The position numbers and the translations under genes were made by a program. This document shows positions 23,926-32,623 of a DNA stretch of 37,593 nucleotides, piece by piece (position 1 is the first letter of the stretch; every line of letters starts with the position of its first letter). The notes under the pieces are model-generated. The model ran no database searches. It was given only the letters and a program-made list of their open reading frames with translations, and was not told where the DNA came from. The stretch covers positions 1 to 37,593 of the forward strand of contig NZ_SSOM01000028.1 of assembly GCF_029871235.1 (NCBI RefSeq), in the 5' to 3' direction. The stretch comes from Pseudomonas sp. BN411 (GTDB lineage: Bacteria; Pseudomonadota; Gammaproteobacteria; Pseudomonadales; Pseudomonadaceae).

Positions 23926-24861
23926 TCAATGCTTGGGCGGCGGGCCGCCGGGAGCCCATTTCTCCTGGTAGCGGAAGAGGAAGTACTGCGAGTTGTCGGC
24001 GCCGGGTGCCGCCACCCGGGCGGCCCAGCTGTCGTCGTGCTGGTCCATGTCGGCGTCGTACTCCACGTGGCAGCCCATGGGGCTGTTGAAGTACCAGAAC
24101 CAGTTGGAACCCAACTGGTGGCGACCCGGTCCCCAGAACGACTCGTAGCCCTTCTCGACGAAGCGGGTGCCGGCCAGCATCACTTCGGTCGGGCCGCCCA
24201 TGTGGAAGGTGAAGTGCTCGATGCCTTTCATGAAGGGCGGGGTCTGGATCAGGAACAGGGTGTGGTGGTCCAGGGTGCCGGCCGGGCGCAGGAAGGGCCC
24301 GGTGTCGACGAAGCGATCGGTGCAGACGAAGCCCAGGCGGGTGTAGAAGGCTTCCGCCCTGGCGTGGTCGGGCACGAAGTAGACCACGTGGGAGAGGCTG
24401 CGCGGCAGGGCCGCGATCTCGTCGCTGGCGCCCAGGGCGTTGACCGCACGGCCCGGTTCGGCGCCGGGGGCATTGCTGGCTTCGCCCGGCAGGTCGAGGG
24501 GGCGGCGCAGGCTGATGCGGAAGCCCAGGGCGAAGCCCATGTCGTCCACCGCACGCAGCACGCCATCTTCGCCACGGACCACCTCGCGGTCCCTGGACAG
24601 CTCGGCCTCGATGGCCTGCAGGGCGGCTTCGTCGGCCACGCCATAGACCGTTTCGCGTAGGGTGCTGGCGGTTTCCATGGCCCTGGGCAGGCGCGGGTCG
24701 TCGCGGTGGCGGATCTCGATGCCGGTGCCGTCCAGGGCTTCGAGGTAGCCGCCGGTTTCGTCCAGGTTGCGCGGCTTGAGGCCGTAGTCGCGGAGGTATT
24801 GCACGCAGGCGTCGACGTTATCGACGCCGAACACCAGGTAATCAGGTCCGATGATCTTCAT
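23926..24861 (-). CDS. VOC-fold extradiol-type ring-cleavage dioxygenase
   Basis: Two-domain vicinal-oxygen-chelate protein of 311 residues, the size of type I extradiol dioxygenases. The N-terminal domain (about 1-120) lacks metal ligands, as usual. The C-terminal domain shows His158 (SHVVYF), His216 (GIEHFTF) and Glu267 (CHVEYDAD), the 2-His-1-carboxylate set, with spacing like BphC. It would cleave a catechol-like ring next to the two hydroxyls. The partner hydrolase is encoded 22 bp upstream in the same unit, matching the usual meta-cleavage order. The FAD monooxygenase encoded at 29552 probably provides the second hydroxyl; both promoters carry the same LysR box. Confidence 0.9.
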   Translation of the reverse strand: MKIIGPDYLVFGVDNVDACVQYLRDYGLKPRNLDETGGYLEALDGTGIEIRHRDDPRLPRAMETASTLRETVYGVADEAALQAIEAELSRDREVVRGEDGVLRAVDDMGFALGFRISLRRPLDLPGEASNAPGAEPGRAVNALGASDEIAALPRSLSHVVYFVPDHARAEAFYTRLGFVCTDRFVDTGPFLRPAGTLDHHTLFLIQTPPFMKGIEHFTFHMGGPTEVMLAGTRFVEKGYESFWGPGRHQLGSNWFWYFNSPMGCHVEYDADMDQHDDSWAARVAAPGADNSQYFLFRYQEKWAPGGPPPKH

Positions 24862-24883
24862 GGTCGGGTTCTCGTCTCGGCGA

Positions 24884-26041
24884 TCAGGCGGTGTGGCCGC
24901 CGAGGGTTTCGGCGACCCAGTCGGCGATGTACTGGCCGGCGTTGATGGAGTTGTCGAAGCTGGAGTGCTGCACGCCGCCCTCGCGAGGGGTGAAGATCTT
25001 CAGTTCGCGCTTGGGGCTGTTGACCAGTTGCTCGTAGGTGCGGTGGGCCCACTTGAGCGGGATCTGCGAATCCTGTTCGCCGTGGGTGACCAGGAAAGGC
25101 ACCTTGATGCGTTCCACCACGCCGTCGAGGTGGACGTTCTCGGCAATGGTCATGAACTCGTCGACGTCCTTGCCGCCCCAGACCCAGCGCACGTGCTCCC
25201 AGTAGTGCGGCACCGGGAAGCTGCCTTCGCGCTCCAGGCGGCGCTTCTGTACCTCACGCCAGTCGTGGTTGGCGCCCCAGACGACGCCGCAGGCGAAGCG
25301 CGGCTCGAAGGCCACGACGCGGGGGCAGTAGTAGCCGCCGAGGGACACACCCTCGCAGCCGATGCGCCTGGGGTCGACGTCGGCACGGGTTTCCAGCCAG
25401 TCGAACACGCGGCTACCCCAGTGCTCGGCGTCGTAGCGGGCCTTGAGGTCATGCAGGCGCAGGGCTTCGCCGGTGCCCGGCTGGTCGATCAGCAGGGAAG
25501 ACACGCCGCGCTTGGCGAGCCACATAGGCAGGCCGACGCGGTATTTCATTTCCTTGGTGGAATCCAGGCCGTTGAGCTGGACCAGCAGAGGCGCCGGGCC
25601 TTTCACGCCTTCGGCGCGTACGAAGAGGCCGGAGATGACCTTGCCCTCGTAGGGGATCTCGACCCGCTCGCAGTTCTCGCCGGACAGGTCGATGCCCCGG
25701 GCGAAGGTGTCGAGGAAGCGCTGGTACAGCTCCAGGCGGCCGGGGGCGCCGTGGGCCTGCAGGCGTTCGCAGGTCAGGTAGTAGGTGGCGGCGCGGTTGT
25801 ACTTCTCGCCGGCCGAGAGCCGGCGGCCTTTTTCTTCATCCTCGCGGGCCAGCTCGCAGAGTTTGTCGGCCATCTTCGACCAGGTATCGCGGAAGGCGCG
25901 GGTGCCGGCGGCGTCGGGTTGCTTGGCGGCTTCCTGGAGCGGTTCGCACATCTCGACGATTTCGCCGATGCGCGCGCCCATCTCGATGGCGAGGTCCACC
26001 GAGAGGTTCCAGACGTAGTTGGTGGGGAAATAGCGGAACAT
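24884..26041 (-). CDS. Alpha/beta hydrolase, DUF1100/C-C hydrolase-like
   Basis: Hydrolase of 385 residues with a helical N-terminal domain (about 1-115) and an alpha/beta hydrolase core. The nucleophile is Ser233 in GVSLG, with Asp324 (GEQDSQIP) and His359 (GGVQHSSF) completing the triad. This layout matches 2,6-dihydroxypseudooxynicotine hydrolase and FrsA-like proteins rather than short MhpC/BphD enzymes. DHPON hydrolase cuts a C-C bond beside an aryl ketone. Pairing with an extradiol dioxygenase suggests C-C cleavage of the ring-fission product. ATG at 26041 follows GAAGGA with AACAACAA between. It leads a two-gene unit controlled by LysR box copy 3. Confidence 0.9.
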   Translation of the reverse strand: MFRYFPTNYVWNLSVDLAIEMGARIGEIVEMCEPLQEAAKQPDAAGTRAFRDTWSKMADKLCELAREDEEKGRRLSAGEKYNRAATYYLTCERLQAHGAPGRLELYQRFLDTFARGIDLSGENCERVEIPYEGKVISGLFVRAEGVKGPAPLLVQLNGLDSTKEMKYRVGLPMWLAKRGVSSLLIDQPGTGEALRLHDLKARYDAEHWGSRVFDWLETRADVDPRRIGCEGVSLGGYYCPRVVAFEPRFACGVVWGANHDWREVQKRRLEREGSFPVPHYWEHVRWVWGGKDVDEFMTIAENVHLDGVVERIKVPFLVTHGEQDSQIPLKWAHRTYEQLVNSPKRELKIFTPREGGVQHSSFDNSINAGQYIADWVAETLGGHTA

Positions 26042-26042
26042 T

Positions 26043-26050
26043 TTGTTGTT
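26043..26050 (-). promoter_or_regulatory. Candidate Hfq-Crc motif at the hydrolase start
   Basis: AACAACAA on the minus strand (perfect AANAANAA) sits between the GAAGGA ribosome site (complement of 26052-26057) and the ATG at 26041. Confidence 0.55.
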
Positions 26051-26235
26051 TTCCTTCTTCTGGTCCGGGTCGCCATCGCCCCCTCTACACGGGGCTATCC
26101 GCACGGGTCGCAGTGAACGGACGGGCAGGGCGCAAGGCGGGCGACCCGGTATGAACGCTCCCGCAGCAGGCAGTGGCGCGGGCGTCGACCACCCCTTGGG
26201 GCGGCCTGGGCAAGCTCGCATGGGGTCAGGAATTC

Positions 26236-26266
26236 GACAAATCGCTTGTTCGGATGCCAGCTATCG
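26236..26266 (-). promoter_or_regulatory. LysR (NodD-type) box, copy 3, hydrolase-dioxygenase unit
   Basis: On the minus strand it reads CGATA-N4-GCATCC, ATC-N9-GAT core, and ends GATTTGTC. It matches copies 1 and 2 over 31 bp, with differences mainly in the N4 spacer and single positions of the right half. AGCTTGC follows at exactly 19 nt, as in the other copies. It lies 194 bp before the hydrolase ATG. Confidence 0.75.
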
Positions 26267-26314
26267 GATCGCGAGATACATGGTCCCACCCCTCGCGCGA
26301 CAGGCATGGCGAAA

Positions 26315-26349
26315 GGCGATGCCTCGCATCGTCAGTCTCGATTGGTTGG
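26315..26349 (+). repeat. Intergenic repeat, copy A
   Basis: GGCGATGCCTCGCATCGTC plus CGATTGGTTGG: 31 of 35 bases match the element at 33708-33742, in the same orientation. It includes a GCGATG/CATCG dyad. It is likely a member of a dispersed REP-like family. Confidence 0.55.
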
Positions 26350-26416
26350 CCCGCACAGGGGCTGGCTAGGGTATGCGGCCGTGCTCGCTGCGCACTGCCC
26401 AATGGAGGAGGCTGCC

Positions 26417-28417
26417 TTGCCCGTCACCATTCGTACTCTCGATTCCCGGCCCGGTGCTCTGCGGCGCTGGCTGGACCACCTCAGTGTCGGCGGCAAGCTG
26501 TCGCTGGGGTTCGCCCTGGTATTGGCCTGCACCCTGGGCATGGCGCTCACCGCCCTTCATGCGCTGCGCGCGACCCAGGCCGGCGCGGAGCAGTTGCGCG
26601 CCCTCGATCGGCTGCAGGACAGCCTGTCCCAGGCGCGCCTGGCGGAAAAGGATTTCGGCCTGTCACCCGTGCTGGCGGCGGCCGAGCGGGTCGAGACCAA
26701 CCTGCGGCGTCTGTCTGCCGAACTGCCCCTGACGCAGTCAGGAGAGGCCTTCGGCCGGGCCCTGGAAACTACCATCGGGCAGTATCTGGACGCTTTTCGG
26801 GGTTATGCCGGGGCGCGCAGCGCAGCCGTCGAGGCGAGCTTGCGCATGCAGGCGTTGGCGGAGACCACCGGCCAGCGTTTTAGCGGGTTGTTCCTCGACC
26901 AGTTGGACGACATCAACCTTGGCCTCGAACAGGACGCGGCGCCCGGCCCGCAGCAGATGCAGTTGCTGGAGGAGGCGGCCAGCCTGCGCGAACGCTTGGC
27001 GAATCTGCGGGACAGCGAGCTGTATTTCTCCCTGGATGCGCAGAAGCGCTACCACGACGATTGGGAGAACCGCAGCAACGAACTGAGCACCGCCCTGACC
27101 AGCCTCGCGTCGCGGCTGGATGGCGAGCGTCGCCAGTCCCTCGACGAGGCCAGCCGTGCGCTGGAGGAATATCGCCAGGCATTCCGGCGCTTCGCCGCCA
27201 GCGGCGAGTTGGCCACCGCCGCCCAGGCGAGCATGGCGGCATCGGCGGACAAGGTGACGAGCCTGCTGCAGGCGGAGCGGGTCCGGCGTGACGCCGCCCA
27301 TACCGCACTGCGCCAGCGCCTCGACCTGCAACTGGCGGCCATGGTGCTGCTGGCGCTGGCCCTGAGCGTCGGCGCTTGCCTGGCGATTCGCCGCGCGGTG
27401 GTCGCGCCGCTGCGGCGCATGCTGGGGCTCGCCCAGCGGGTGGCGTCTGGTGACCTCGGTGAGCGCCTGGCGCCCTCTGGCCGGCGCGACGAGCTGGGCC
27501 GCCTGAGCGACGCCATCGGCCTGATGCTGGAGGCCTTGCGCGCGCTGGTGGGGAGGATAGGCGAGGAGGTGGCGCAGCTGGACCGCGCCGCCGGCTCCCT
27601 GGCCGGCATGGTGGAACGCACAGGGCAGGGCGTGCGCGCGCAGCGTCAGCAGACCGACCGGGTGGTCGACGCCATGCAGCGCATGACCGGCGCGGCGGCC
27701 GAGACCAGTGCGCAGGTGGACGGCAGCCAGACGGCCCTGGGAGAAGCCGGTGCGCTGATCCGCGAGGGCGACAGCCTGGTGCGCCAGGCCAGTGACAGCC
27801 TGCAGCGGCTGTCGCGGGAAATGTCCGCCAGCGCCGCTTCCATGCAGGTGCTGGAAACCCAGAGCGAGGGCATCACCGCCGTGCTGGACGTGATCAACGC
27901 GGTGGCCGAGCAGACCAACCTGCTGGCCCTGAACGCCGCCATCGAGGCGGCCCGAGCCGGCGAACACGGCCGTGGCTTCGCCGTGGTGGCCGACGAGGTG
28001 CGGGCCCTGGCCAGCCGCACGCGGGATTCCACCGGCGAGATCGATGCCATGATCCAGCGCCTGGGCCAACTGACCCGTGACACCGCTGCGAGCCTGCGCG
28101 GCAGTCAGCGGTTGACCGGGGAGGGCGTCGAACTCAGCGGCCGCGCCACTGGGGTGCTGGCGGCGGTCAGTGCGGCGATGGTGTTCATCGAACGCACCGG
28201 ACGGAGCATCGCCGAGACGGCCACCACCCAGCACGACATGGCCCGCCACGTGGATGCGGCGGTGGGCCAGGTCAGTCAGGTGGTGGAGCAGAACGCCGAG
28301 GATTGCGGCCGCCTTGAAGAGGCCTCGGGCAGCCTGCAGCGGCTGAGCGCCAGCCTCGGCGAGGCCGTGGGGGCGTTCCGCAGTGGAACGCCCGATGCCG
28401 ATGGACTCAGAGGGTGA
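26417..28417 (+). CDS. Methyl-accepting chemotaxis protein with HBM-type sensor
   Basis: Chemoreceptor of about 666 residues. Helix 1 ([23 protein letters not shown], about residues 28-50) and helix 2 ([23 protein letters not shown], about 300-325) enclose a sensor of about 250 residues, all helical in appearance; this length fits the HBM (helical bimodular) class of McpS/McpQ. A HAMP domain and the signalling tip [18 protein letters not shown]...[13 protein letters not shown] follow. TTG at 26417 is chosen because GGAGGAGG lies just upstream; ATG at 26402 lacks a ribosome site. It probably guides cells toward a ligand linked to this pathway. Its 3' end overlaps the convergent LysR gene by 11 bp. 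Confidence 0.88.
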   Translation: MPVTIRTLDSRPGALRRWLDHLSVGGKLSLGFALVLACTLGMALTALHALRATQAGAEQLRALDRLQDSLSQARLAEKDFGLSPVLAAAERVETNLRRLSAELPLTQSGEAFGRALETTIGQYLDAFRGYAGARSAAVEASLRMQALAETTGQRFSGLFLDQLDDINLGLEQDAAPGPQQMQLLEEAASLRERLANLRDSELYFSLDAQKRYHDDWENRSNELSTALTSLASRLDGERRQSLDEASRALEEYRQAFRRFAASGELATAAQASMAASADKVTSLLQAERVRRDAAHTALRQRLDLQLAAMVLLALALSVGACLAIRRAVVAPLRRMLGLAQRVASGDLGERLAPSGRRDELGRLSDAIGLMLEALRALVGRIGEEVAQLDRAAGSLAGMVERTGQGVRAQRQQTDRVVDAMQRMTGAAAETSAQVDGSQTALGEAGALIREGDSLVRQASDSLQRLSREMSASAASMQVLETQSEGITAVLDVINAVAEQTNLLALNAAIEAARAGEHGRGFAVVADEVRALASRTRDSTGEIDAMIQRLGQLTRDTAASLRGSQRLTGEGVELSGRATGVLAAVSAAMVFIERTGRSIAETATTQHDMARHVDAAVGQVSQVVEQNAEDCGRLEEASGSLQRLSASLGEAVGAFRSGTPDADGLRG

Positions 28418-29330
28418 CGGGGGACTCCGGGCGGCGGACCATCTCCATCAGCTTCTCGCGCAGCCAGCGCAGCATGGGGTCGCGATCCAGGCTGCGGTGC
28501 CAGCTCATGTACTCCTGCATCGTCGGCAGCTCCACGGGCGGCGGCAGGATGCGCAGCGGCAGGTTGCGCGCATAGAGTCGCGCGAGGCGGCTGTGCATGG
28601 TGGCGACGCGCTGGGTGCCGATGACCAGTTGCGGCAGGGTGTTGAAGTCGTGGGTGATCACTTCCAGGCGGCGCTTGCAGCCGTACTGGGACATGAACCA
28701 TTCCTCGATGCCGGGCGTGCGGCTGCGGCCGAAGGCGACGCCCACATGCCCCAGCTCCAGGTAGCGTTCGAGGGTCAGGCGCTCGCCGATGCTGTGGTTC
28801 TCGGCGCACACCACGCAGACGTGCTGCTCGTCGAAGAGCAACTGCGAGGGGTGTTCCTTGGCGACGTAGTGCTCCGGCGCGATCATCAGGTCCACCTCGC
28901 CGCGCATGAGCATCTCGACGGCGGTCTCGCCGGGGCTGATGAGTTCGAAGGTGATGTTCGGGGCTTCGTTGTTGATCTCGCGGATCACCTCGGCGAATAG
29001 CACGCTGATCAGGTAGTCCGAGGCCATGATGCGGAAGTGCCGCTTGCTCTCGGCGATGTCGTAGACCGGCTTGGCAGTGATGGAAGTCTGGATTTTCAGC
29101 AGCACTTCGCGAACCGGGATTTCCAGTTCCTTGGCCAGCGGGGTGGGCATCATCTTGCGGCCGACCTGCACCAGCAGGTCATCTTCGAAGTAGGTCCGCA
29201 GGCGTCCGAGAACACCGCTGGTGGCCGATTGGGTCATGTGCAGGCGGGCGGCGGCACGGGTGATGTTCTGCTCTTCGAGCAGCACATCCAGTGCCACCAA
29301 GAGGTTCAGGTCCAGGTGCTTGAAGCGCAT
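28407..29330 (-). CDS. LysR-family regulator, NodD/NahR-like
   Basis: Regulator of 307 residues. The N-terminal winged helix reads [62 protein letters not shown], the NodD/NahR/FdeR-like style. The rest is a periplasmic-binding-protein-like effector domain. Start 29330 aligns with its paralogue at 34177; ATG at 29339 is an alternative. It is divergent from the FAD monooxygenase. The shared promoter has LysR box copy 2, and copies 1 and 3 lie before the porin operon and the hydrolase unit, so it is the leading candidate for master activator. NodD-type regulators commonly respond to phenolics and flavonoids; the ligand here is not known. Confidence 0.93.
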   Translation of the reverse strand: MRFKHLDLNLLVALDVLLEEQNITRAAARLHMTQSATSGVLGRLRTYFEDDLLVQVGRKMMPTPLAKELEIPVREVLLKIQTSITAKPVYDIAESKRHFRIMASDYLISVLFAEVIREINNEAPNITFELISPGETAVEMLMRGEVDLMIAPEHYVAKEHPSQLLFDEQHVCVVCAENHSIGERLTLERYLELGHVGVAFGRSRTPGIEEWFMSQYGCKRRLEVITHDFNTLPQLVIGTQRVATMHSRLARLYARNLPLRILPPPVELPTMQEYMSWHRSLDRDPMLRWLREKLMEMVRRPESPVTL

Positions 29331-29360
29331 TCCAGGCATCTCTAGTTGTATTTATTTTCG

Positions 29361-29391
29361 CGATACCCTGCATCCCGACTAACGATTAGTC
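29361..29391 (+). promoter_or_regulatory. LysR (NodD-type) box, copy 2, FAD monooxygenase
   Basis: CGATA-N4-GCATCC, ATC-N9-GAT core (29372-29386), ending GATTAGTC. In this copy the right part is a perfect dyad, GACTAA-CGA-TTAGTC (29377-29391). AGCCTGTGC follows at exactly 19 nt. It sits in the 221-bp divergent region between the LysR and monooxygenase genes, 160 bp before the monooxygenase ATG. Confidence 0.8.
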
Positions 29392-29530
29392 AAATTGTTC
29401 GCGCCTTCCTAGCCTGTGCTCCCAAGGGCCGCTCTCCGGCTGTCGTGCTGCCTGCCGCGCTTGCGTGGTCCCCCTCGAAATACCTACCCGGCACGGGCCG
29501 TCACGCTCGCGATCGCCCGTGCGCTCCCAC

Positions 29531-29541
29531 AACAAGAACAA
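29531..29541 (+). promoter_or_regulatory. Candidate Hfq-Crc motif at the FAD monooxygenase
   Basis: AACAAGAACAA holds two overlapping AANAANAA matches and merges with the AAGGA ribosome site seven bases before the ATG at 29552. Confidence 0.6.
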
Positions 29542-29551
29542 GGATTCATCG

Positions 29552-30676
29552 ATGAGCGATATCAGCAAGGTACTCATAGTCGGCGGCGGCATTGGCGGCC
29601 TCTGCGCGGCCATCGCATTGCGCCGCCAGGGCGTGGCGGTGGACCTGGTGGAGATCAAGTCCGAGTGGACCGTCTACGGCGTCGGCATCATCCAGCAGAG
29701 CAACGTGGTGCGCGAGATGGCCCGCCTCGGCGTTCTCGACGACTACCTCGACGCCGCCTACGCCTTCGAGGACGTCGGCATCTACGACCTGCAGGGCAAC
29801 GCCCTGGTGCGCATTCCCGGACAGCGCCTGGCCGGCCCCGAGTATCCCGCCAACGTCGGCATTTCGCGCCTGGCCCTGCACCAGGTGCTGAGCGGCACCG
29901 CCATCGAACTTGGCGCCCAGGTTCGCCTCGGGCTCACGGTTGAGTCCTTCGAACAGGACGCCACGGGCGTCGACGTGACCTTCACCGACGGCAGCGCCGG
30001 CCGCTACGACCTGGTGGTGGGCGCCGACGGCGTCTACTCGAAGATCCGCGGCATGCTCTTCGGCGACACCTACAAGCCGCGTTTCACCGGCCAGGCGGTG
30101 TGGCGCTACAACTTCCCCCGGCACCCGTCCATCGACCACCTGGCGAGCTACGTCGGCGCCGAAGGCAACGCCGGCCTGGTGCCGCTGGCCGACGACCTGA
30201 TGTACATGTTCTCCACCTCCCATGAGCCGAGTAATCCCTGGTACGAACCAGCGCAGCTCGCGGAGCTGATGCGCGACCGCATCGGCCAGATCGGCGGCCT
30301 GGTGGGCGAGTTGCGCGAGCAGATCACCGACAGCAGCCAGGTTGTCTATAAGCCGATGGAGGTGGTGTTCGTCAACGAGCCCTGGTTCAAGGGCCGCGTG
30401 CTGCTGATCGGCGATGCCGCCCATGCCACCACGCCGCACCTGGGACAGGGCGCCGGCATGGCCATCGAGGACGCGCTGGTGCTGAGCCTGGAACTGACCG
30501 GCGCGGGCTCGATTCAGGAGCGTCTGCAGCGTTTCATGGACCGCCGCTTCGAGCGCTGCAAGTACATCAGCGAGAACTCGATCATGGCCGGCGAACGGGA
30601 AATGGCCCGCGATGCCAGCTTCGACCGCATCGGTCTGACCAAGGCAATGCTCAAGCTGACCGCCGAACCCATCTGA
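29552..30676 (+). CDS. Group A FAD-dependent aromatic monooxygenase
   Basis: Flavoprotein hydroxylase of 374 residues, like salicylate or 3-hydroxybenzoate hydroxylases. It has the FAD motif GGGIGG (11-16), the DG motif [13 protein letters not shown] (about 155-167) and the GD motif [24 protein letters not shown] (about 285-308). It adds a hydroxyl to a phenolic ring with NAD(P)H and O2. ATG at 29552 has AAGGA seven bases upstream; earlier in-frame ATGs lie inside the promoter. By pairing with the VOC dioxygenase under the same LysR box it probably makes the catechol that is cleaved. Position and regulator recall FdeE, the naringenin 8-hydroxylase, but identity of substrate is unproven. Confidence 0.93.
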   Translation: MSDISKVLIVGGGIGGLCAAIALRRQGVAVDLVEIKSEWTVYGVGIIQQSNVVREMARLGVLDDYLDAAYAFEDVGIYDLQGNALVRIPGQRLAGPEYPANVGISRLALHQVLSGTAIELGAQVRLGLTVESFEQDATGVDVTFTDGSAGRYDLVVGADGVYSKIRGMLFGDTYKPRFTGQAVWRYNFPRHPSIDHLASYVGAEGNAGLVPLADDLMYMFSTSHEPSNPWYEPAQLAELMRDRIGQIGGLVGELREQITDSSQVVYKPMEVVFVNEPWFKGRVLLIGDAAHATTPHLGQGAGMAIEDALVLSLELTGAGSIQERLQRFMDRRFERCKYISENSIMAGEREMARDASFDRIGLTKAMLKLTAEPI

Positions 30677-30683
30677 AGTCCGC

Positions 30684-30760
30684 GGCCGGCCGCCGGAGCG
30701 GCCGCCGTTCCCGTCTTTCCGCACGCCGTACCCGGTTCGCTCCGGGCACGACGGGCGTCT
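30684..30760 (+). other. Hairpin-rich gap between monooxygenase and reductase
   Basis: Two GC-rich inverted repeats lie here: GCGGCCGGCCGCC with GCGGCCGCC, then CCCGG-TTCGCT-CCGGG. The second is followed by only a short CGTCTTTGC. They could attenuate transcription between the genes or protect mRNA ends; no promoter was recognised. Confidence 0.35.
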
Positions 30761-30779
30761 TTGCATGAGGTCAGTGTCC

Positions 30780-31724
30780 ATGATCGAGGTCAGGGTCACC
30801 CGCAAACACCCGGAAGCCGAGGGCATCGTCAGCTTCGAACTGGCCCGCGCCGATGGCGGCGCGTTGCCGCCGTTCAGCGCCGGCTCCCATATCGATGTGC
30901 ATCTGCCCAACGGCCAGGTGCGCCAGTACTCGCTGTGCAACGACCCGGACGAGCGACACCGCTACCAGATCGCCGTGCTGCTGGACCCGGCCAGCCGTGG
31001 CGGCTCGCAGGCCATGCACGAACAGGTCGGGGAGGGCAGTGGCATCCGCATCGGCGAGCCGCGCAACCTCTTCCCGCTGGCCCATGGCGCCCGCCGCACG
31101 CGGCTGTTCGCCGGCGGCATCGGCATTACCCCGATCCTCTGCATGGCCGAGCGCCTGGCCGCCATCGGGGCGGAATTCGAAATGCATTACTGCGGCCGCT
31201 CGGCGGCGCGCACGGCCTTCGTCGAGCGCATCGAGGCCTCGGCGTTCGCCGGACGGGTGAGTTTCCACTTCGACGATACCCGGCGCCTGCAGACGGCCGA
31301 GGCGCTGGCGAACTATGCCGACGGCGATCACCTGTATGTCTGCGGTCCCGGCGGCTTCATGGCCCACGTGCTGGACGAGGCGCGCAAGGCCGGCTGGCCG
31401 GAGTCGGCCTTGCACCGCGAGTACTTCGCTGCCGAGCCTCAGGCCAAGGGCGATGACGGTGCCTTCGAGGTGCAACTGGCCAGCGATGGGCGTTGCTTCC
31501 AGGTGCCGGCGGATCGCAGTGTGGCCGACGTGTTGCTAGAGGCCGGGATCGATCTGCCGCTGTCCTGCGAGCAGGGCATCTGCGGCACCTGCCTGACCCG
31601 TGTGCTTGAGGGCGAACCAGAGCACCGCGACATGTTCCTCACAGTCGAGGAGCAGGGGCGCAACGACCAGTTCACGCCCTGCTGCTCGCGCTCGCGCAGC
31701 CCGCGACTGGTGCTGGATCTCTGA
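30780..31724 (+). CDS. VanB-type oxygenase reductase (second copy)
   Basis: Reductase of 314 residues with the same plan as the one at 1730-2683: flavin domain with RQYSLCND (about 45-52), NAD domain GGIGITP (about 112-118) and CGPGGFMAH, and ferredoxin domain CEQGICGTC with the final cysteine in [19 protein letters not shown] precedes ATG 30780 by nine bases; the ATG at 30765 has none. It follows the FAD monooxygenase by 103 bp but that enzyme needs no separate reductase. Its real partner is more likely the Rieske oxygenase at 32633 or the one at 3497. Confidence 0.93.
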   Translation: MIEVRVTRKHPEAEGIVSFELARADGGALPPFSAGSHIDVHLPNGQVRQYSLCNDPDERHRYQIAVLLDPASRGGSQAMHEQVGEGSGIRIGEPRNLFPLAHGARRTRLFAGGIGITPILCMAERLAAIGAEFEMHYCGRSAARTAFVERIEASAFAGRVSFHFDDTRRLQTAEALANYADGDHLYVCGPGGFMAHVLDEARKAGWPESALHREYFAAEPQAKGDDGAFEVQLASDGRCFQVPADRSVADVLLEAGIDLPLSCEQGICGTCLTRVLEGEPEHRDMFLTVEEQGRNDQFTPCCSRSRSPRLVLDL

Positions 31725-31809
31725 GCTTCGCGGCAATCCCGCCGGGCCCTGGCGCGCGTGGCGCACCCTACGGTTGGTAGGGGGCATCGCTGTGCGCACC
31801 GGACTCGCT

Positions 31810-31835
31810 GGTGGATGTGAAGAGCGACATCCACC
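31810..31835. terminator. Hairpin between convergent reductase and tetR genes
   Basis: GGTGGATGT and ACATCCACC form a perfect 9-bp stem with an 8-nt loop, abutting the tetR stop. A second CCTACGGTTGGTAGG element lies at 31768-31782. There is no T-tract. Both are typical of pseudomonad intergenic repeats that double as bidirectional terminators. Confidence 0.45.
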
Positions 31836-32465
31836 CTACGGGGCGGAGCTTCGCGGCAGCGGACCGATGGCGGAGGCGATCACCGCCGCTTCAGTCTGTT
31901 CGCGGGTCAGCGAGCCCAGCATGTAGGGCTTGAGCATGCGGCTCTGGCGCAGCCGCGCGTAGCCGTAGAGCGTCGACCACATGGCGATCAGGCGCGCCTG
32001 CAGGCGGTCGTCGTCGGTTTCTTCCAGGGCTTCCTGCAGCGTCGCCGCGATGCCCGCGTAGATGCTCTGGAGCAGGCCGCCCAGTTCGTCTTCGTCCTCG
32101 GCCTGCTGCAGCAGGCCCGAGTCGTACATCAGCAGGAACAGCCCCGGCTGCGATTCGGCGAATGCCAGGAATGCCTGGCAGGCCGCCCGCGCCTTGTCCT
32201 GCGCCGTGCCCGTACCCGCTGCCACGTTGCGATGGGCTTGCAGCAGGCGGCGGAATCCTTCGCCCGCGCAGGCGCGCAACAGGGCGTCGCGATCGGCGAA
32301 GTGCCGGTAGGGCGCGCCCCTGGAAACCTCCAGTGCCTGCGCCAGGTCGCGTAGCGATAGCTCCTGGTAACCATTCTGTTCAACCGCTTCGAGGGCGGCG
32401 TCGATCAACGATTGCCTCAGGTTTCCGTGGTGATACGCACGTGTCTCGTTCATGGAATAAGCCAT
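31836..32465 (-). CDS. TetR-family transcriptional regulator
   Basis: Regulator of 209 residues. The N-terminal helix-turn-helix domain is AYHHGNLRQSLIDAALEAVEQNGYQELSLRDLAQALEVSRGAPYRHFADRDALLRAC (about residues 10-66). The C-terminal helical domain would bind ligand and dimerise. ATG at 32465 or 32453 is possible; neither has a clear ribosome site. It is divergent from the third Rieske oxygenase. A near-perfect 21-bp palindrome begins 24 bp upstream of its start and would serve to repress both genes. The ligand is unknown. Confidence 0.92.
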   Translation of the reverse strand: MAYSMNETRAYHHGNLRQSLIDAALEAVEQNGYQELSLRDLAQALEVSRGAPYRHFADRDALLRACAGEGFRRLLQAHRNVAAGTGTAQDKARAACQAFLAFAESQPGLFLLMYDSGLLQQAEDEDELGGLLQSIYAGIAATLQEALEETDDDRLQARLIAMWSTLYGYARLRQSRMLKPYMLGSLTREQTEAAVIASAIGPLPRSSAP

Positions 32466-32488
32466 TGACCGGAGTAGGGGGGATGACT

Positions 32489-32509
32489 AATGTGAGCACT
32501 GCTTACATT
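32489..32509. promoter_or_regulatory. Palindrome, probable TetR operator
   Basis: AATGTGAGCA-C-TGCTTACATT is a 21-bp dyad with one mismatched pair, located between tetR and the third Rieske oxygenase. TTGACC (32465-32470) 17 bp before TAATGT (32488-32493) could be the oxygenase promoter, in which case the operator covers the -10. Confidence 0.6.
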
Positions 32510-32529
32510 GCTTCGATGGGCCGTCCCCT

Positions 32530-32563
32530 GAGCCTTCCCGCCGCTGTCACGGCGGGAAGGCTC
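32530..32563 (+). other. Strong 13-bp hairpin in the third Rieske oxygenase leader
   Basis: GAGCCTTCCCGCC pairs perfectly with GGCGGGAAGGCTC across an 8-nt loop (GCTGTCAC). It lies 69 bp before the oxygenase ATG and downstream of the TetR site, with no T-tract on either strand. It may be a leader RNA element (stability or attenuation) or a further protein-binding dyad. Confidence 0.55.
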
Positions 32564-32623
32564 GAGCATATCAGGGGGACGGGCCATCGATGCAGGCAAC
32601 CCTGTCGAAACGCCCACGAGGAC

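Larger units (their letters stand above)
26042..26416. other. Divergent gap between hydrolase and chemoreceptor
   Basis: This 375-bp region has no convincing gene. It holds the Hfq-Crc motif and ribosome site of the hydrolase (26043-26057), LysR box copy 3 (26236-26266) and a repeat element (26315-26349) resembling one at 33708-33742. ORFs crossing it are in-frame extensions of the hydrolase and chemoreceptor without ribosome sites. Confidence 0.6.

Noticed and set aside
24851-26116. 421-codon plus-strand frame over the hydrolase
   Set aside because: It is antisense to a protein with an intact Ser-Asp-His triad; its composition is that of a shadow frame.
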